Source: Polyangiaceae bacterium (GTDB lineage: Bacteria; Myxococcota_A; Polyangia; Polyangiales; Polyangiaceae). From it: a stretch of DNA of 64,000 nucleotides. The notes below the pieces were generated by a model that was given only the letters and a program-made list of their open reading frames with translations, searched no databases and was not told the DNA's origin. The translations under genes and the position numbers were made by a program. The DNA lies in the NCBI GenBank assembly GCA_025936115.1, contig JAICTZ010000004.1, positions 279,667-343,666 of the forward strand, given 5' to 3'. The number at the start of each line of letters is the position of its first letter. Positions within the stretch are counted from its first letter, which is position 1. Positions 26,576 to 35,819 of the stretch are shown piece after piece.

Positions 26576-27562
26576 ATGAAGAACATGAAGCGCAACCGTC
26601 CGTCTCGGGTCGAAAGGGAATCCTTGTTCGCTGCCCTCGGGGCCGTCACGCTCCTGTCAGCAGGTGCGAGCGCCGCGTCCTCACCCCAGCCACCACCAGG
26701 ATTCACCTCTCACCTCGCCGACACGCTCGGCGCGAAGATCCACTACCTCAAAGGAGGTAGCGGGCCGGCACTGCTCCTCATCCACGGTTGGCCCGAGACC
26801 TGGTACGAATGGCGGAAGATGATGCCGGCGCTCGCCCGACATTACACGGTGATCGCCGCCGACCTGCGCGGTTTCGGAGAGTCCAGTCTCGAGCCGGCCG
26901 GATATGACAAGAAGACGCTTGCGAATGATCTCCATGTTCTCATGGTGCGGCTCGGGTATACGCGGGCCACGGTCGTCGGGCACGACTGGGGCGCGCCGGT
27001 CGCCTACGCTTATGCGGCGCAGCACCGCGACGCCGTCGATAAGCTCGTCCTCGTCGAAGGCGCCCTCTTCGGCCCCTGGACGGAGAATATCGAGCCGCTT
27101 TGGTTCTTTCACCTGCTTCGCCTGCCGAACGGCTACGCCGAGAACCTGATCACCGGCCGCGAGCGCCAGTTCCTGAGCTGCTTCTACGACAACCGCGAGA
27201 TGCACGTCGTGCCGGCATTCGATAAGAGCGTCATCGACATCTACACGGCGGCGTACGCTCGGCCGGGTCGGATGGGGCCGAGCTACGGCCTTTATCGCAC
27301 CATCGATGACGATGTCCGAGACAACGCCATCTTCAGCAAGACGAAGCTTGCCGTGCCTGTTCTGGCGGTGGGCGCCGACAAAGGAATAGGCCAGGGTGTC
27401 ATTCAAAGCGCGCACGTGGTCGCGGCCAACGTGACACCCGTGCTTTTCAATCACACCGGTCATTTCATCCCGGAGGAGCGGCCCGAAGCCCTCACCGAGG
27501 CCATCGAATTGTTTCTAGCGGGCAAACCAGTGCCGGCTTCGTGGACCCCGCCGGGACTATGA
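26576..27562 (+). CDS. Exported alpha/beta hydrolase, epoxide hydrolase-like
   Basis: This is an alpha/beta-hydrolase of 328 residues. The N-terminus has a signal-like stretch (AALGAVTLLSAGASAASS). The oxyanion segment is LLIHGWPETWYEWRK. The nucleophile is an aspartate in VVGHDWGAPVAYAYA, and the catalytic histidine is in HTGHFIPEERPE. An Asp nucleophile with the HGWP motif is the mark of epoxide hydrolases and haloalkane dehalogenases, and the cap sequence (FYDNREMHVVP) fits the former. Start ATG 26576. It is divergent from the peroxiredoxin operon, so the 127-bp gap must carry both promoters. Confidence 0.88.
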   Translation: MKNMKRNRPSRVERESLFAALGAVTLLSAGASAASSPQPPPGFTSHLADTLGAKIHYLKGGSGPALLLIHGWPETWYEWRKMMPALARHYTVIAADLRGFGESSLEPAGYDKKTLANDLHVLMVRLGYTRATVVGHDWGAPVAYAYAAQHRDAVDKLVLVEGALFGPWTENIEPLWFFHLLRLPNGYAENLITGRERQFLSCFYDNREMHVVPAFDKSVIDIYTAAYARPGRMGPSYGLYRTIDDDVRDNAIFSKTKLAVPVLAVGADKGIGQGVIQSAHVVAANVTPVLFNHTGHFIPEERPEALTEAIELFLAGKPVPASWTPPGL

Positions 27563-27614
27563 TGTTCATGATCTCGTGATCGGGCGAGGCCGCGCCCTTC
27601 CGGACGGAAATCGC

Positions 27615-29432
27615 TCAATACTCGAACGGTTCGCGCGCGACGTTCCGCGCCTCTTCGCACGCGAGCTTGAAGTCGTAAGGCGTCTCGGCGACGCAGTCGG
27701 GCCACCTGCCCGTAGCAAGCCAGAACTCGACGAGGCCGAGCCTGGCGCACAGGCGCGCAAAGCGCCGGTCATTGCGCAACTCCGGCATGTTGCTTTGAAA
27801 TAGGATCGCGGTGCGATAGCCGTCGGGGCCCATGATGTCCTCGACGCCACCCCCAGGACCGAGGCGAACGACCTCCGCCGCGCGATAGGCGTCATCGACG
27901 AGTCCGAGGTGGGCCGCGTAAACGAGCCGGGCAACGTCGACCCTACCGGTCTTGCTCATGTGGGCTTCGAAGGCACCGCGCCAGGCGTCGAGGTGCTCCG
28001 GACTGCGCTTGGCGCGGACGAAGGGAACGGTATCCTGAAACTCGCCCAGGGGGCGCGTCGCGGCGATGGCCAGCAAGCGATCGACGGCATCCCAGTCGCC
28101 TTGGAAGGCATGCGCCCGCAAGAGGCTCGAAATGGGAAAGCTCATCTGAGGAACGCGCGCGACGAGGTCCTCGTAGAGTGGAATGGCTTCCGAGACCTCG
28201 CCGGTCGCCATGCGCGCGAGCGCGAGCAGATTGATCGACATCGGATCGAGCGCGTCGAGCCGAAAGGCGAGCTCGGTTTCCGCAAGCGCTTCACGGATCC
28301 GCCCCGTGTGCCGCATGAACCAACCGATATAGCGACGGCCGTCTCCGGAGCCCGAGGCGAGCCGCAGCGCGTCGAGCCGTCGATCCCCTTCGAGGAAGCT
28401 GCCGTAGGGCGGCGCCACGAAGCAGCGTGCCGCCAGCGCATCGATGTTGTCCCGATCGAAGCCCAGAGCCGTCGCCGCTTCGCGCTCCACGCGGGCCGCG
28501 TTGGCAGCTCGCTCCGCGAACCGCAGGTACGGATGCAAGAAGCCACGCAGGTACGCGACTCGGCCCCAGGCATCCGCGAAGTCGGGCGCTCGCTCGGTCA
28601 CGACTTCGAGGAGGGCGACGCTCGTACGCACCTCGTCCGGTGCATACGAGCTGGGGCTCGACCGCAGGTAAAGGTCGTAATTGGCTGGGTCCGGTCGCCG
28701 GATCACCGAGCCGGCGAACGTGCGCTCGAGCGCGCGCGCGATGTGGAGCGAGATGTCGTCCTGAACGGCGAAAATGTCTTCGACGCCGCGATCGTAGCCG
28801 TCGGACCACAGCGTCCGACCTGAAGACGCTTCCATCAGTTGGGCCCTGACGCGCACTCGATCGGTCGAGCGTTGAATGGAGCCGTCGAGCAGATGCGTGC
28901 ACTGCAAGCGTGCTGCCGCCGCTCCCTTGTCTCTGCCGCGAAACTGGAAGCTCGAGGTGCGACTGATGACGCCGACGCCCGGAATGCGCGCGAGGCGCTG
29001 AATGATTTCCTCGCTGACACCGTCGGAGAAAAACTGCATGTCCGCGTCGCTCGACAGGTTGTCGAAGGGCAGCACTGCGATCGTCGGCGACTCCGGCGCC
29101 GAGCCGAGCGTGGGCGTCCCCGCCGGCTCCGACCGCTCCTCGAGCGCCAAGGTGAAGCGGTAGCCGCGACCGGTCACCGTCGAGATGGCGCCAGCGCCGA
29201 GGATCTTGCGCAACGCCGAGATCTGCACGGTCAGATTGTTCTCCTCGACTTCGACGTCCGGCCACACGCGCTCGAGCAGTTCCTCCTTGCCGACCACGCG
29301 CTCGCGATGCGCGAGTAGTACCAGCAGCAGATCGAAGGCCCGCGCTCCGAGTGCCACCGCCTTGCCCTGCACGAGCAGGCGGCGTTCGTCGGGTCGCAGC
29401 TCGACACCACCTGCCAGAAAAACGGCGTACAA
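27615..29432 (-). CDS. CadC-like regulator with TolB-type and TPR domains
   Basis: This cytosolic regulator has 605 residues. An OmpR/CadC winged helix lies at ~1-98 (GARAFDLLLVLLAHRERVVG, then VEENNLTVQISALRK and TGRGYRF). A TolB-N/FlgO-like domain follows at ~115-245 (IAVLPFDNLSSDADMQFFSD, VSEEIIQRLARIPGVGVISR). The remainder is a TPR-like helical array. No transmembrane helix is present, unlike true CadC. The start is probably TTG 29432, with CGGGAAG just before it and an in-frame stop close upstream. The same layout is common in soil proteobacteria; the signal is unknown. The adjacent divergent gene encodes an AmiC-like binding protein, a possible target. Confidence 0.85.
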   Translation of the reverse strand: MYAVFLAGGVELRPDERRLLVQGKAVALGARAFDLLLVLLAHRERVVGKEELLERVWPDVEVEENNLTVQISALRKILGAGAISTVTGRGYRFTLALEERSEPAGTPTLGSAPESPTIAVLPFDNLSSDADMQFFSDGVSEEIIQRLARIPGVGVISRTSSFQFRGRDKGAAAARLQCTHLLDGSIQRSTDRVRVRAQLMEASSGRTLWSDGYDRGVEDIFAVQDDISLHIARALERTFAGSVIRRPDPANYDLYLRSSPSSYAPDEVRTSVALLEVVTERAPDFADAWGRVAYLRGFLHPYLRFAERAANAARVEREAATALGFDRDNIDALAARCFVAPPYGSFLEGDRRLDALRLASGSGDGRRYIGWFMRHTGRIREALAETELAFRLDALDPMSINLLALARMATGEVSEAIPLYEDLVARVPQMSFPISSLLRAHAFQGDWDAVDRLLAIAATRPLGEFQDTVPFVRAKRSPEHLDAWRGAFEAHMSKTGRVDVARLVYAAHLGLVDDAYRAAEVVRLGPGGGVEDIMGPDGYRTAILFQSNMPELRNDRRFARLCARLGLVEFWLATGRWPDCVAETPYDFKLACEEARNVAREPFEY

Positions 29433-29576
29433 GCTCTTCCCGTATCACTTCCAGCGCGCACGAGGAATCGGCGCCTTAGGAATGCTTCACAACATTTAGG
29501 ACCGGCCTAAGGACGGCTCGGGCGCGGCTCCGCTACATCGGGAGCCACAGTCGTTCCGAACCCAAAGGACACCGTC

Positions 29577-30686
29577 ATGACCGATACCGCGATCAAAGTC
29601 GGACTCATCGCCGACAAAACCGGGCCGCTCTCCTTCGTGGGCGTCGCCAATGCCAATGTGGCCGCCATGCTCGTCGATGATCTCAACGCAAGCGGGGGTC
29701 TCTTGGGTCGCCGCATCGAGCTCATCGTCGAAGACAGCGAGACCTCGGACCGCGCCGCCGCGGCCAAAGCCGAAAGGCTCGTGCAGCAGGACCGCGTCGA
29801 CGTGATCTTCGGCGGGATCTACAGCTCCGCGCGGCAGGCCATCAAAGGGCCGGCCGTCGAGCGCGGAAACACGTTATACATCTACCCCGAGCAATACGAG
29901 GGCGAGGAAGCTCACCCGCTCATCTTCTGCACGGGTCCGGTTCCTGCGCAGCAGGTCGATCCGCTGATCCCGTGGCTGATGCGCGAGACAGGTGCGAAAA
30001 AGTTCTACCTACCGTCCGCCGACTACATTTGGCCGCGCGTGCTGAACAAGAAAGCGCGCGCCGTCGTAGCGGCGGAAGGTGGAACCATCGTCGGCGAGGA
30101 GTACTTCCCGCTCGATCACTCCGACTACTCGGCGACGATCGATCGCATCATGTCGAGCGGCACTGAAGTCGTGTTCAACACGATCGTTCCGCCCGGACTC
30201 ACGCCGTTCCTTTCGCAATTGCATGCCGCGGGCTTCACGAAGCGCGGCGGACGCCTGATCTGCACCTACTTCGACGAGAACTTCCTCAACATGGTGCCGT
30301 CCGAGCACGTCGAAGGACTCTACGGCTGCCTCGACTACTACCAGGACGTCGAAGACGCCTTCAGCGCGCAACTCCTGGCCCGTTACAACAAGCGCTTCCC
30401 CGGCGCGGCCCAGTTCACGGGCGGTGGCGCGTGTTCGGGGCTCTACCGCGGCATCGCCCTGTGGGCGGCGGCCGTGACGGAGGCCGGCACGCTCGAGCAG
30501 CGCGCCGTGCTGCGCGCGCTCGACCATTCGCGCATCGCGCAAGGCCCCGGCGGCGGCGCCGCAATGGTGCCCGGACAGCATCACCTGCGGCTCAACATGT
30601 ACATCGCGCAAGCGCGCGGCGGTCACTTCAAGGTCGTCAAGAACCTCGGCGTCATCGAGCCGAACGAAGCCGTCGTCGAGCGCTAA
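29577..30686 (+). CDS. AmiC/urea-type periplasmic-binding-fold protein lacking a signal peptide
   Basis: This is a 369-residue type I periplasmic-binding-fold protein of the amide/urea ABC group. It begins IKVGLIADKTGPLSFVGVAN, with GGLLGRRIELIVEDSETSDR and FGGIYSSARQAIKG as further family markers. The C-terminal region reads QGPGGGAAMVPGQHHLRLNM. There is no signal peptide: the first strand starts at residue 6, and no earlier start exists in the intergenic gap. No permease or ATPase genes are near. That pattern fits AmiC-type cytosolic amide sensors rather than transporters. A GST and a methyltransferase follow in the same direction. The divergent CadC/TolB regulator is an alternative partner. 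Confidence 0.82.
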   Translation: MTDTAIKVGLIADKTGPLSFVGVANANVAAMLVDDLNASGGLLGRRIELIVEDSETSDRAAAAKAERLVQQDRVDVIFGGIYSSARQAIKGPAVERGNTLYIYPEQYEGEEAHPLIFCTGPVPAQQVDPLIPWLMRETGAKKFYLPSADYIWPRVLNKKARAVVAAEGGTIVGEEYFPLDHSDYSATIDRIMSSGTEVVFNTIVPPGLTPFLSQLHAAGFTKRGGRLICTYFDENFLNMVPSEHVEGLYGCLDYYQDVEDAFSAQLLARYNKRFPGAAQFTGGGACSGLYRGIALWAAAVTEAGTLEQRAVLRALDHSRIAQGPGGGAAMVPGQHHLRLNMYIAQARGGHFKVVKNLGVIEPNEAVVER

Positions 30687-30724
30687 GCGCCTCCCCACGA
30701 CCTGAGACAAGCGAGACAAGAACC

Positions 30725-31336
30725 ATGAAATACTATCACTCCATCGGTCCGAGCCCAGCGACCGCCCGCTTCTTCATCGCCGAAAAAGGCCTCGACATCG
30801 AGCTCGTCACGCTCGACTTGATGAAGGGCGAAAATCGCGAACCCGCGCACCTCGAGCGCAACCCGCTCGGCCAGCTGCCCGTGCTCGAGCTCGACGACGG
30901 AACTCGGATCACCGAATCGATCGCGATTTGCGAAACGCTGGAAGAGCTGTTTCCGACCCCGCCGCTGATCGGCACGACGCTCGAGGAGCGCGCCGAGACG
31001 CGCATGTGGACGCAGCGCGTGAATCTCGGCATCGCCTACCCACTGCTCAAGGCGTTCCAGTTCGGCCCCGGCCGCGTCGTCTACGGCTCGCGCACGTACA
31101 CGAACCCGGAAACCGTGGCTGGCCTGACCGGACTCGCTTTCTACCATCTCGAGTGGCTCGATCGGCACGTCTCCGACCAATTCCTGTGCGGGCCAAGGTT
31201 CACGCTGGCCGACATCCTCCTCTTCAGCTTCGTCACGTTTGCCGACAGCCACGGCAATCCGATCGACAAGAAGCTCAAACGGGTCTGGTCCTGGATCGAG
31301 CGCGTGGAAGCACGCCCGACGATGAAGCGACTTTAG
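30725..31336 (+). CDS. Glutathione S-transferase
   Basis: This is a GST-family protein of 203 residues. The thioredoxin-like N-terminal domain starts MKYYHSIGPSPATARFFIAE and has the cis-Pro motif GQLPVLELDDGTRITESIAI (LPVL...ESIAI). The all-helical C-terminal domain carries the N-capping box LCGPRFTLADILLFSF. The catalytic residue is probably the Ser in SPATAR. The gene is 38 bp after the AmiC-like gene and 2 bp before the methyltransferase. It may conjugate glutathione to small electrophiles; the substrate is unknown. Confidence 0.9.
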   Translation: MKYYHSIGPSPATARFFIAEKGLDIELVTLDLMKGENREPAHLERNPLGQLPVLELDDGTRITESIAICETLEELFPTPPLIGTTLEERAETRMWTQRVNLGIAYPLLKAFQFGPGRVVYGSRTYTNPETVAGLTGLAFYHLEWLDRHVSDQFLCGPRFTLADILLFSFVTFADSHGNPIDKKLKRVWSWIERVEARPTMKRL

Positions 31337-31338
31337 TG

Positions 31339-32229
31339 ATGGCCGGCGACAACGACGGCGCGATCGAGGCCTGGAACACGGTCCTGTTCGAGAAGTTCGT
31401 GCGCTTTCGCCGCATCGTGACCGACGGGTTCGCGGAGCACGGGGCGCGCCCACTCCGCGAACGCCCCTACTCCGCGGGCGAGAGCGTGCTCGACGTAGGG
31501 TGTGGCTTTGGCGACGCCACGCTCGTGATCGCCGAACAAGTCGGCACTTCCGGGCGGGCCATCGGAGTCGACTGCGGAGCGGGGTTCATTCAGCTCGCCG
31601 AAAGGGAGGCGCAAGAGCTCGCGCTGATACGTCCGTCCTACTTCGTAGCGGACGCTCAGCGCGACGAGCTCGGAGGCCCCTACGATCATGCCTTCGCCCG
31701 CTTCGGCACGATGTTCTTCGCGTCCCCGCTCGCGGCGCTGCGAAACGTGCGCAAGTCACTGCGCACCGGCGGCGAACTCACGATGGTCGTTTGGCGCCGG
31801 CGCGAGGACAATCCATGGGTCTACGAGGCGGAGCGCGCCGTGCGCTCGATCGTGCCCGTGGTCGATCCGGAAGCGTCAGCTCAGGTGCATTGTGGCCCTG
31901 GCCCGTTCTCGATGGCCGGCGCGGATCTCGTGAGCGACCTACTCAAGGCGGCAGAGTTCACCGACATCAGCCTCACCCGCACGGACTGCGACATCTGCGT
32001 GGGTCAGAACACGGACGAAGCGGCAGAATTCGCGATGGCGCTCGGCCCCGCCGGCGAAATCATCCGTCTCGCCGGTAGCGAGGGCGAGCGGCTGCGTCCT
32101 CAGGTGAGCGCGGGACTGCGGCGTCTATTCGAACAATACCGACGCGCGGACGGAAGTATCTGGGCCAGCTCGAGCAGTTGGGCCGTGCGGGCTCGGCGCA
32201 AAAGCTCTGCCGCAGACCTTTCGACATGA
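31339..32229 (+). CDS. SAM-dependent class I methyltransferase
   Basis: This is a 296-residue Rossmann-fold methyltransferase. Motif I is SVLDVGCGFGDATLVIAEQV (near residue 50). The acidic end of beta2 is in GVDCGAGF, and motif IV/V lies in HAFARFGTMFFASPLAALRN followed by GGELTMVVWRRRED. The overall pattern resembles the UbiE/MenG-like small-molecule group. The start ATG 31339 follows the GST stop by 2 bp, so the genes are co-translated. A GTG at 31336 would add only one residue. Substrate unknown. Confidence 0.85.
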   Translation: MAGDNDGAIEAWNTVLFEKFVRFRRIVTDGFAEHGARPLRERPYSAGESVLDVGCGFGDATLVIAEQVGTSGRAIGVDCGAGFIQLAEREAQELALIRPSYFVADAQRDELGGPYDHAFARFGTMFFASPLAALRNVRKSLRTGGELTMVVWRRREDNPWVYEAERAVRSIVPVVDPEASAQVHCGPGPFSMAGADLVSDLLKAAEFTDISLTRTDCDICVGQNTDEAAEFAMALGPAGEIIRLAGSEGERLRPQVSAGLRRLFEQYRRADGSIWASSSSWAVRARRKSSAADLST

Positions 32230-32254
32230 CCAACAGTACTTGCCCGCTACTGCG

Positions 32255-32389
32255 TTAACGCGGAAGCTCGGCTTCCAGCTCGGTGATGCAATCCGTGAGC
32301 GCGAGGTAGTAGTCCCAGTCGAGTGACCGATAGCCGTTCGACGCCGTATCGACGAGCGAGGAAAGCCGAAGAAGGCGTCCGTTTTGCAC
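32255..32389 (-). CDS. Very small hypothetical protein or gene remnant
   Basis: A 44-codon frame starting GTG 32389 reads MQNGRLLRLSSLVD, then SNGYRSLDWDYYLALTDCI and ELEAELPR before TAA. Its composition looks protein-like (an acidic helix) and differs from the Arg/Ser-rich shadow frames around it. A weak GAGCGAG precedes the start. It may be the tail of a longer decayed gene, as the 32390-32560 stretch upstream shows broken protein-like segments in other frames. No family recognised. Confidence 0.3.
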   Translation of the reverse strand: MQNGRLLRLSSLVDTASNGYRSLDWDYYLALTDCITELEAELPR

Positions 32390-32566
32390 GCTCGCTCATA
32401 GGCGCGTGAGCCGGTGTCACGCCGCTGAGCAGGATGCAGAACAGCAGGCTGAATCGGTGTTCCGGACTCATCGTTCCTTCGCAGCCGAAGCGTTGGTGAA
32501 ATCGGCTGAGCACCGTCATCGGCCGGCCGGCGCTCGAATGGCTCGATTTCGTCCGTGCCCAGAATT

Positions 32567-33253
32567 TCAGCCGCAAACCATGCGACATGGCCAACAGCAC
32601 TTGCCGGCTTGCACGGTCGTCGCCGGACCCGTGATGCTGCTCGCGCACAGAGGCGGCACCGAGGTGCCGGAATACGGTGGGCAGTCGCTGGGAGCCATGG
32701 GAACGAACCCGCTTCCCGCCTGGCCCGCCGAGGCGGCCTCGCCCCCGGCGCCGGCGCGAGCCGCGTCGCCGGCGGCGCCCGGCGGCGCCCCGGAAGCTCC
32801 GGGAGCGCCGCCGCGGCTCATGGCGACGAGTTCGTCGTACCCGTAACAGACCTGGGTGGTGGGCCAGGGATCGCAGGGGTTCGTAAACCCGCCGCCCGTG
32901 CCAGCGCCACCCGAAATGGGAGAGTTGCCGGCGCTACCTCCGTTTCCAGAGCTTCCGCCGTCGCCCGCGCCACCTCCAGAGCCAGCTGCGACTGCGCCTC
33001 CCGATCCTCCGCGGCCCCCGGGTGCGCCGTCTGCGCCCGACGAGCCACGCGTGCTGGCTCCCGCGACGCTCGCATTGCCTCCCAGCTCGGCGTCTCCGCC
33101 ATGACCCGCCGAGGTGCCACTCATGCCGGCGAGGACGCTGGCGTCGTCGCCCACGCCACCCTCGCCGTCCGAAGCGCGACCGCATCGAAGCGAGAGCAAC
33201 AACGATATTCCGCCGGTCGTGACGAACAATCGTCGCACGGTGACACGTACCAT
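32567..33253 (-). CDS. Secreted Gly-rich protein with cysteine-rich ends
   Basis: This exported protein has 228 residues. A basic, hydrophobic N-terminus (VRRLFVTTGGISLLLSLRCG) acts as a signal peptide; the cysteine lies in LSLRC, a poor lipobox. Residues ~25-115 are Gly/Ser/Ala-rich. Short cysteine segments follow (NPCDPWPTTQVCYGYDELVA), then a second Gly/Ala-rich run, and the tail ends CPPYSGTSVPPLC...AGKCCWPCRMVCG. The cysteines suggest a small disulphide-knotted module at the cell surface. I do not recognise the family. Start ATG 33253; no clear Shine-Dalgarno. Confidence 0.65.
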   Translation of the reverse strand: MVRVTVRRLFVTTGGISLLLSLRCGRASDGEGGVGDDASVLAGMSGTSAGHGGDAELGGNASVAGASTRGSSGADGAPGGRGGSGGAVAAGSGGGAGDGGSSGNGGSAGNSPISGGAGTGGGFTNPCDPWPTTQVCYGYDELVAMSRGGAPGASGAPPGAAGDAARAGAGGEAASAGQAGSGFVPMAPSDCPPYSGTSVPPLCASSITGPATTVQAGKCCWPCRMVCG

Positions 33254-33386
33254 CCGACTGTCGCGAAGACGGCCCACCATGAGTCCAGTTGTACGGCACA
33301 CGGTCCCTCGAGACCAGTCGAGCGCGCGTGCGTTGCAAATTGCGGCTTGCGCGCGACCCGCGACGACGCAATCGTCTCGGAGTCAC

Positions 33387-33802
33387 ATGCCGTCTTCGAT
33401 GAGGCTCGAGCGACCCGGCGCCGAACTCGGCTACGACAGCGTGGGGCCTGCGGATGGCGGGCCGATCGTGCAGGCGCACGGCATACTGCTCAGCCGCGCC
33501 GCCGAGGCTCGACTCGAGCTCGTCGACTGGTCGCCGCTCGTCGCCGCGGGCTTTCACCACGTGCGCTACGACGCGCGCGCGCATGGTGAATCATCGGGGC
33601 GGCCCGAACCCGACGACTACCTGTGGCCGGCGCTCGCACGCGACTTGCTCGCTCTCGTCGCCTCGAAACCGACCCGAGTCACCCGGTCTCGACCGCGGAA
33701 AAGCTCGCGACGCTGCTGCCCAACGCCGAGCTGCACGTCGCGCGGAGCTCGGCCGAGGTGCGCGCTTGGGGAGCTCGCGCCGCGGATTTCCTCGGCCGCT
33801 AA
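33387..33802 (+). pseudogene. Alpha/beta hydrolase with its middle deleted
   Basis: The first part reads PIVQAHGILLSRAAEARLEL...YDARAHGESSGRPEPDDYLW, the start of an alpha/beta hydrolase up to the first helix after the 'RGHG.S' motif. After ASKPTRV the frame is lost. In another frame DPSHPVSTAEKLATLLPNAE continues to FLGR and TAA at 33800, the usual C-terminal helix and strand of the same family. The nucleophile elbow and cap (about 120 residues) are missing, so the product would be inactive. Confidence 0.65.
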
Positions 33803-33897
33803 CGGCTGCACGCCGTCCGCGAAGTAACCGATGTTGGACTCGTGCGCGACGTGGTCGCTTACCCGTCACACGCCAAGAGGCTCGGATATTCTTGCAG

Positions 33898-35724
33898 CTA
33901 GCGTTGTTGCTGCAGCATGGATTCCGCTTTGTTCAGGTCGTCCAGCGCGGCGGGATCGCCGGGCTGGAGGCGAACGGCCGTGCGGAACTCCTCGACGGCG
34001 GCGCGCACGCGGTGAGTCTCCGCGAGGACGATGCCGAGCCCCGTGTGCGCGCCCGCCAGCGTGGGTGCAAGCGAGAGGCAGCGTCGATAGGTTGCTTCGG
34101 CCTTGTCGAACTGTCCCACGGCGGAAAGGCCGTTCGCCTCGTTGTAGAGGTAAGTGGGTGAGCTCGGGTCGAGCCTGGAAGCCATGGACAGCGCCTCGAG
34201 CGCGCGCGCGGGCTGACTCATCTTCATCAGCACGATGCCGAGGTTCGAGTAATCGTCGGCGCCGAGCGCAGGTGCTTTCAGCGCCAGTGCGACCGCGTCT
34301 TCGGCCTGCGAGAGCTCTCCGTCCGCGGCGTGGATCTCCGCCAAGTTGATGTAGGCCTTCACAGCCGTCGGATCGATTCGCACGCAGGCCTGATAATCGG
34401 CGAGCGCCCCGGCAGGATTGCCGTTGCCGAGCTCGACGTCGCCGAGGTTGTTGTAAGCAAACGCAGCCCTGGGATTCACGTCGATGGCGTGACGTAAGAG
34501 CGCCGAACTATCGAGCCAGAAGCGACTCTGCTGGAAGGATGCGAAGGCGAGTCCGACGAGCGCCGCCGCGACGCCGCGTGCCGCGAGCTCGTTGCCACGG
34601 AGCTGCTCGGCGACATCCGCAACGACGAGCCCGACACCCACGAGCGCGAGGTAGGCATAGCGATCAGCGACGGTCGAATACGCCTGGAACGAGAAAGGCA
34701 CCAGGCCCAGAGTCGGCAGTAAGAACACCACGAATAGGAGCGCTCCGAGCCAACGGGTGGGCCTGCGGCGCCGATGCGCGTAGCAGAGTGCGAGCACGGC
34801 GAGCGGAACTGCCCCAGCGAGGTAACCCCACGGATGTGACATCACCGCGCTCGGCGTGCGCCCGTAGTCAACGCACAGGTCGAGCGGGACGAAAGTCTTG
34901 AACAGGTAAAACGCGAGGGCGTCGCCCGCCACGAACGGTCGCTGCCACCAGATCGATTCTCCCGCTGCAGAGACGGCCTGGAGCGAACGCGTGACCCAGG
35001 CGAAGGGCACGGTGACTACGGCCCAGCTCGCCGCTTGGAGCAACGCCCGACGCCAGGGTCTCTCGAACACGTTGCGATCGAGCACGAGCGCGACGAGCGG
35101 CAGCACGACGGCGGACGGCTTGCACAACATGGCGCACGTGACCGCGACGGCGGACGCGGTGAGCAGCCGACGTGAGCTCGCGAAGGCGCCGGCCGGAGCC
35201 TGCCGCGCGAGGACGAACGCGTTCAGAGCCAGCAGCGCAAACAGGCTGCTCGCTAAGCCGCGGAGCTCCGAGATCCAGCCGACGCTCTCGACCTGGAGCG
35301 GGTGCAGCGCGAAAACCAGAGCACCAATCAAGGCCGAGCGCGTGCGCCCGCTGAGCCGCCGGGCGAATAGGAAGCACAGCCAGGCGTTCGCTAGGTGCAA
35401 GGCGACGCTCACGACGTGAAACGCCGTGGCGTCGACGCTCACGGCTTGGCCGACGGAGACGTCGAGATGTGACGGAACTCGGGCCCACGCCGCAACCGCG
35501 CCGAAGATCGTGTACGCGAGCGGGATGTAAAGTTTTTCGTAAGGTTCTCGCCAGAGCTTCGCCAGGCTCTCGAGGGTCGGAGGGTTCAGAAACGGATTCG
35601 CGTAGACGTGAAGACCGTCGTCGAAGCTCACGAACCCAGCGGACGCGAGGCGGACGTAGACGACGCCAATCACGACGAGCAACACCAAGAAAGGCCGCCG
35701 CCAAAACGACACGAAGCTCTGCAC
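33898..35724 (-). CDS. Membrane TPR protein, TMTC/O-mannosyltransferase-like
   Basis: This 608-residue inner-membrane protein has about nine or ten transmembrane helices (residues ~10-410) and then four to five TPR units (~430-600; for example AFAYNNLGDVELGNGNPAGA, AHTGLGIVLAETHRVRAAVE). Near the N-terminus FVSFDDGLHVYANPFL carries the acidic DD pair in the first periplasmic loop, as in GT-C enzymes of the PMT/TMTC type. FALHPLQVESVGWISELRGL is a signature of this bacterial family. It probably transfers a lipid-linked sugar to a protein or glycan. The start is GTG 35724. Confidence 0.82.
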   Translation of the reverse strand: MQSFVSFWRRPFLVLLVVIGVVYVRLASAGFVSFDDGLHVYANPFLNPPTLESLAKLWREPYEKLYIPLAYTIFGAVAAWARVPSHLDVSVGQAVSVDATAFHVVSVALHLANAWLCFLFARRLSGRTRSALIGALVFALHPLQVESVGWISELRGLASSLFALLALNAFVLARQAPAGAFASSRRLLTASAVAVTCAMLCKPSAVVLPLVALVLDRNVFERPWRRALLQAASWAVVTVPFAWVTRSLQAVSAAGESIWWQRPFVAGDALAFYLFKTFVPLDLCVDYGRTPSAVMSHPWGYLAGAVPLAVLALCYAHRRRRPTRWLGALLFVVFLLPTLGLVPFSFQAYSTVADRYAYLALVGVGLVVADVAEQLRGNELAARGVAAALVGLAFASFQQSRFWLDSSALLRHAIDVNPRAAFAYNNLGDVELGNGNPAGALADYQACVRIDPTAVKAYINLAEIHAADGELSQAEDAVALALKAPALGADDYSNLGIVLMKMSQPARALEALSMASRLDPSSPTYLYNEANGLSAVGQFDKAEATYRRCLSLAPTLAGAHTGLGIVLAETHRVRAAVEEFRTAVRLQPGDPAALDDLNKAESMLQQQR

Positions 35725-35808
35725 CTACGTGACCCGCGACCATCCTACCTCGCGTTACATCCGAGAGAGGAACGGCGCCGAGAGGCTCGCTGCCCGCCGC
35801 CCATGGGC

Positions 35809-35814
35809 TAAACT
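35809..35814 (+). promoter_or_regulatory. TAAACT -10-like box, leaderless start candidate
   Basis: TAAACT ends 5 nt before the ATG at 35820, and there is no Shine-Dalgarno. It is one of several such boxes in this window. Confidence 0.35.
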
Positions 35815-35819
35815 GAAGC

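Noticed and set aside
32390..32648. Longer minus-strand frame covering the small gene and overlapping the Gly-rich secreted protein
   Set aside because: Its translation is Arg/Ser-rich, and the protein-like stretch near 32255-32389 is in a different frame.
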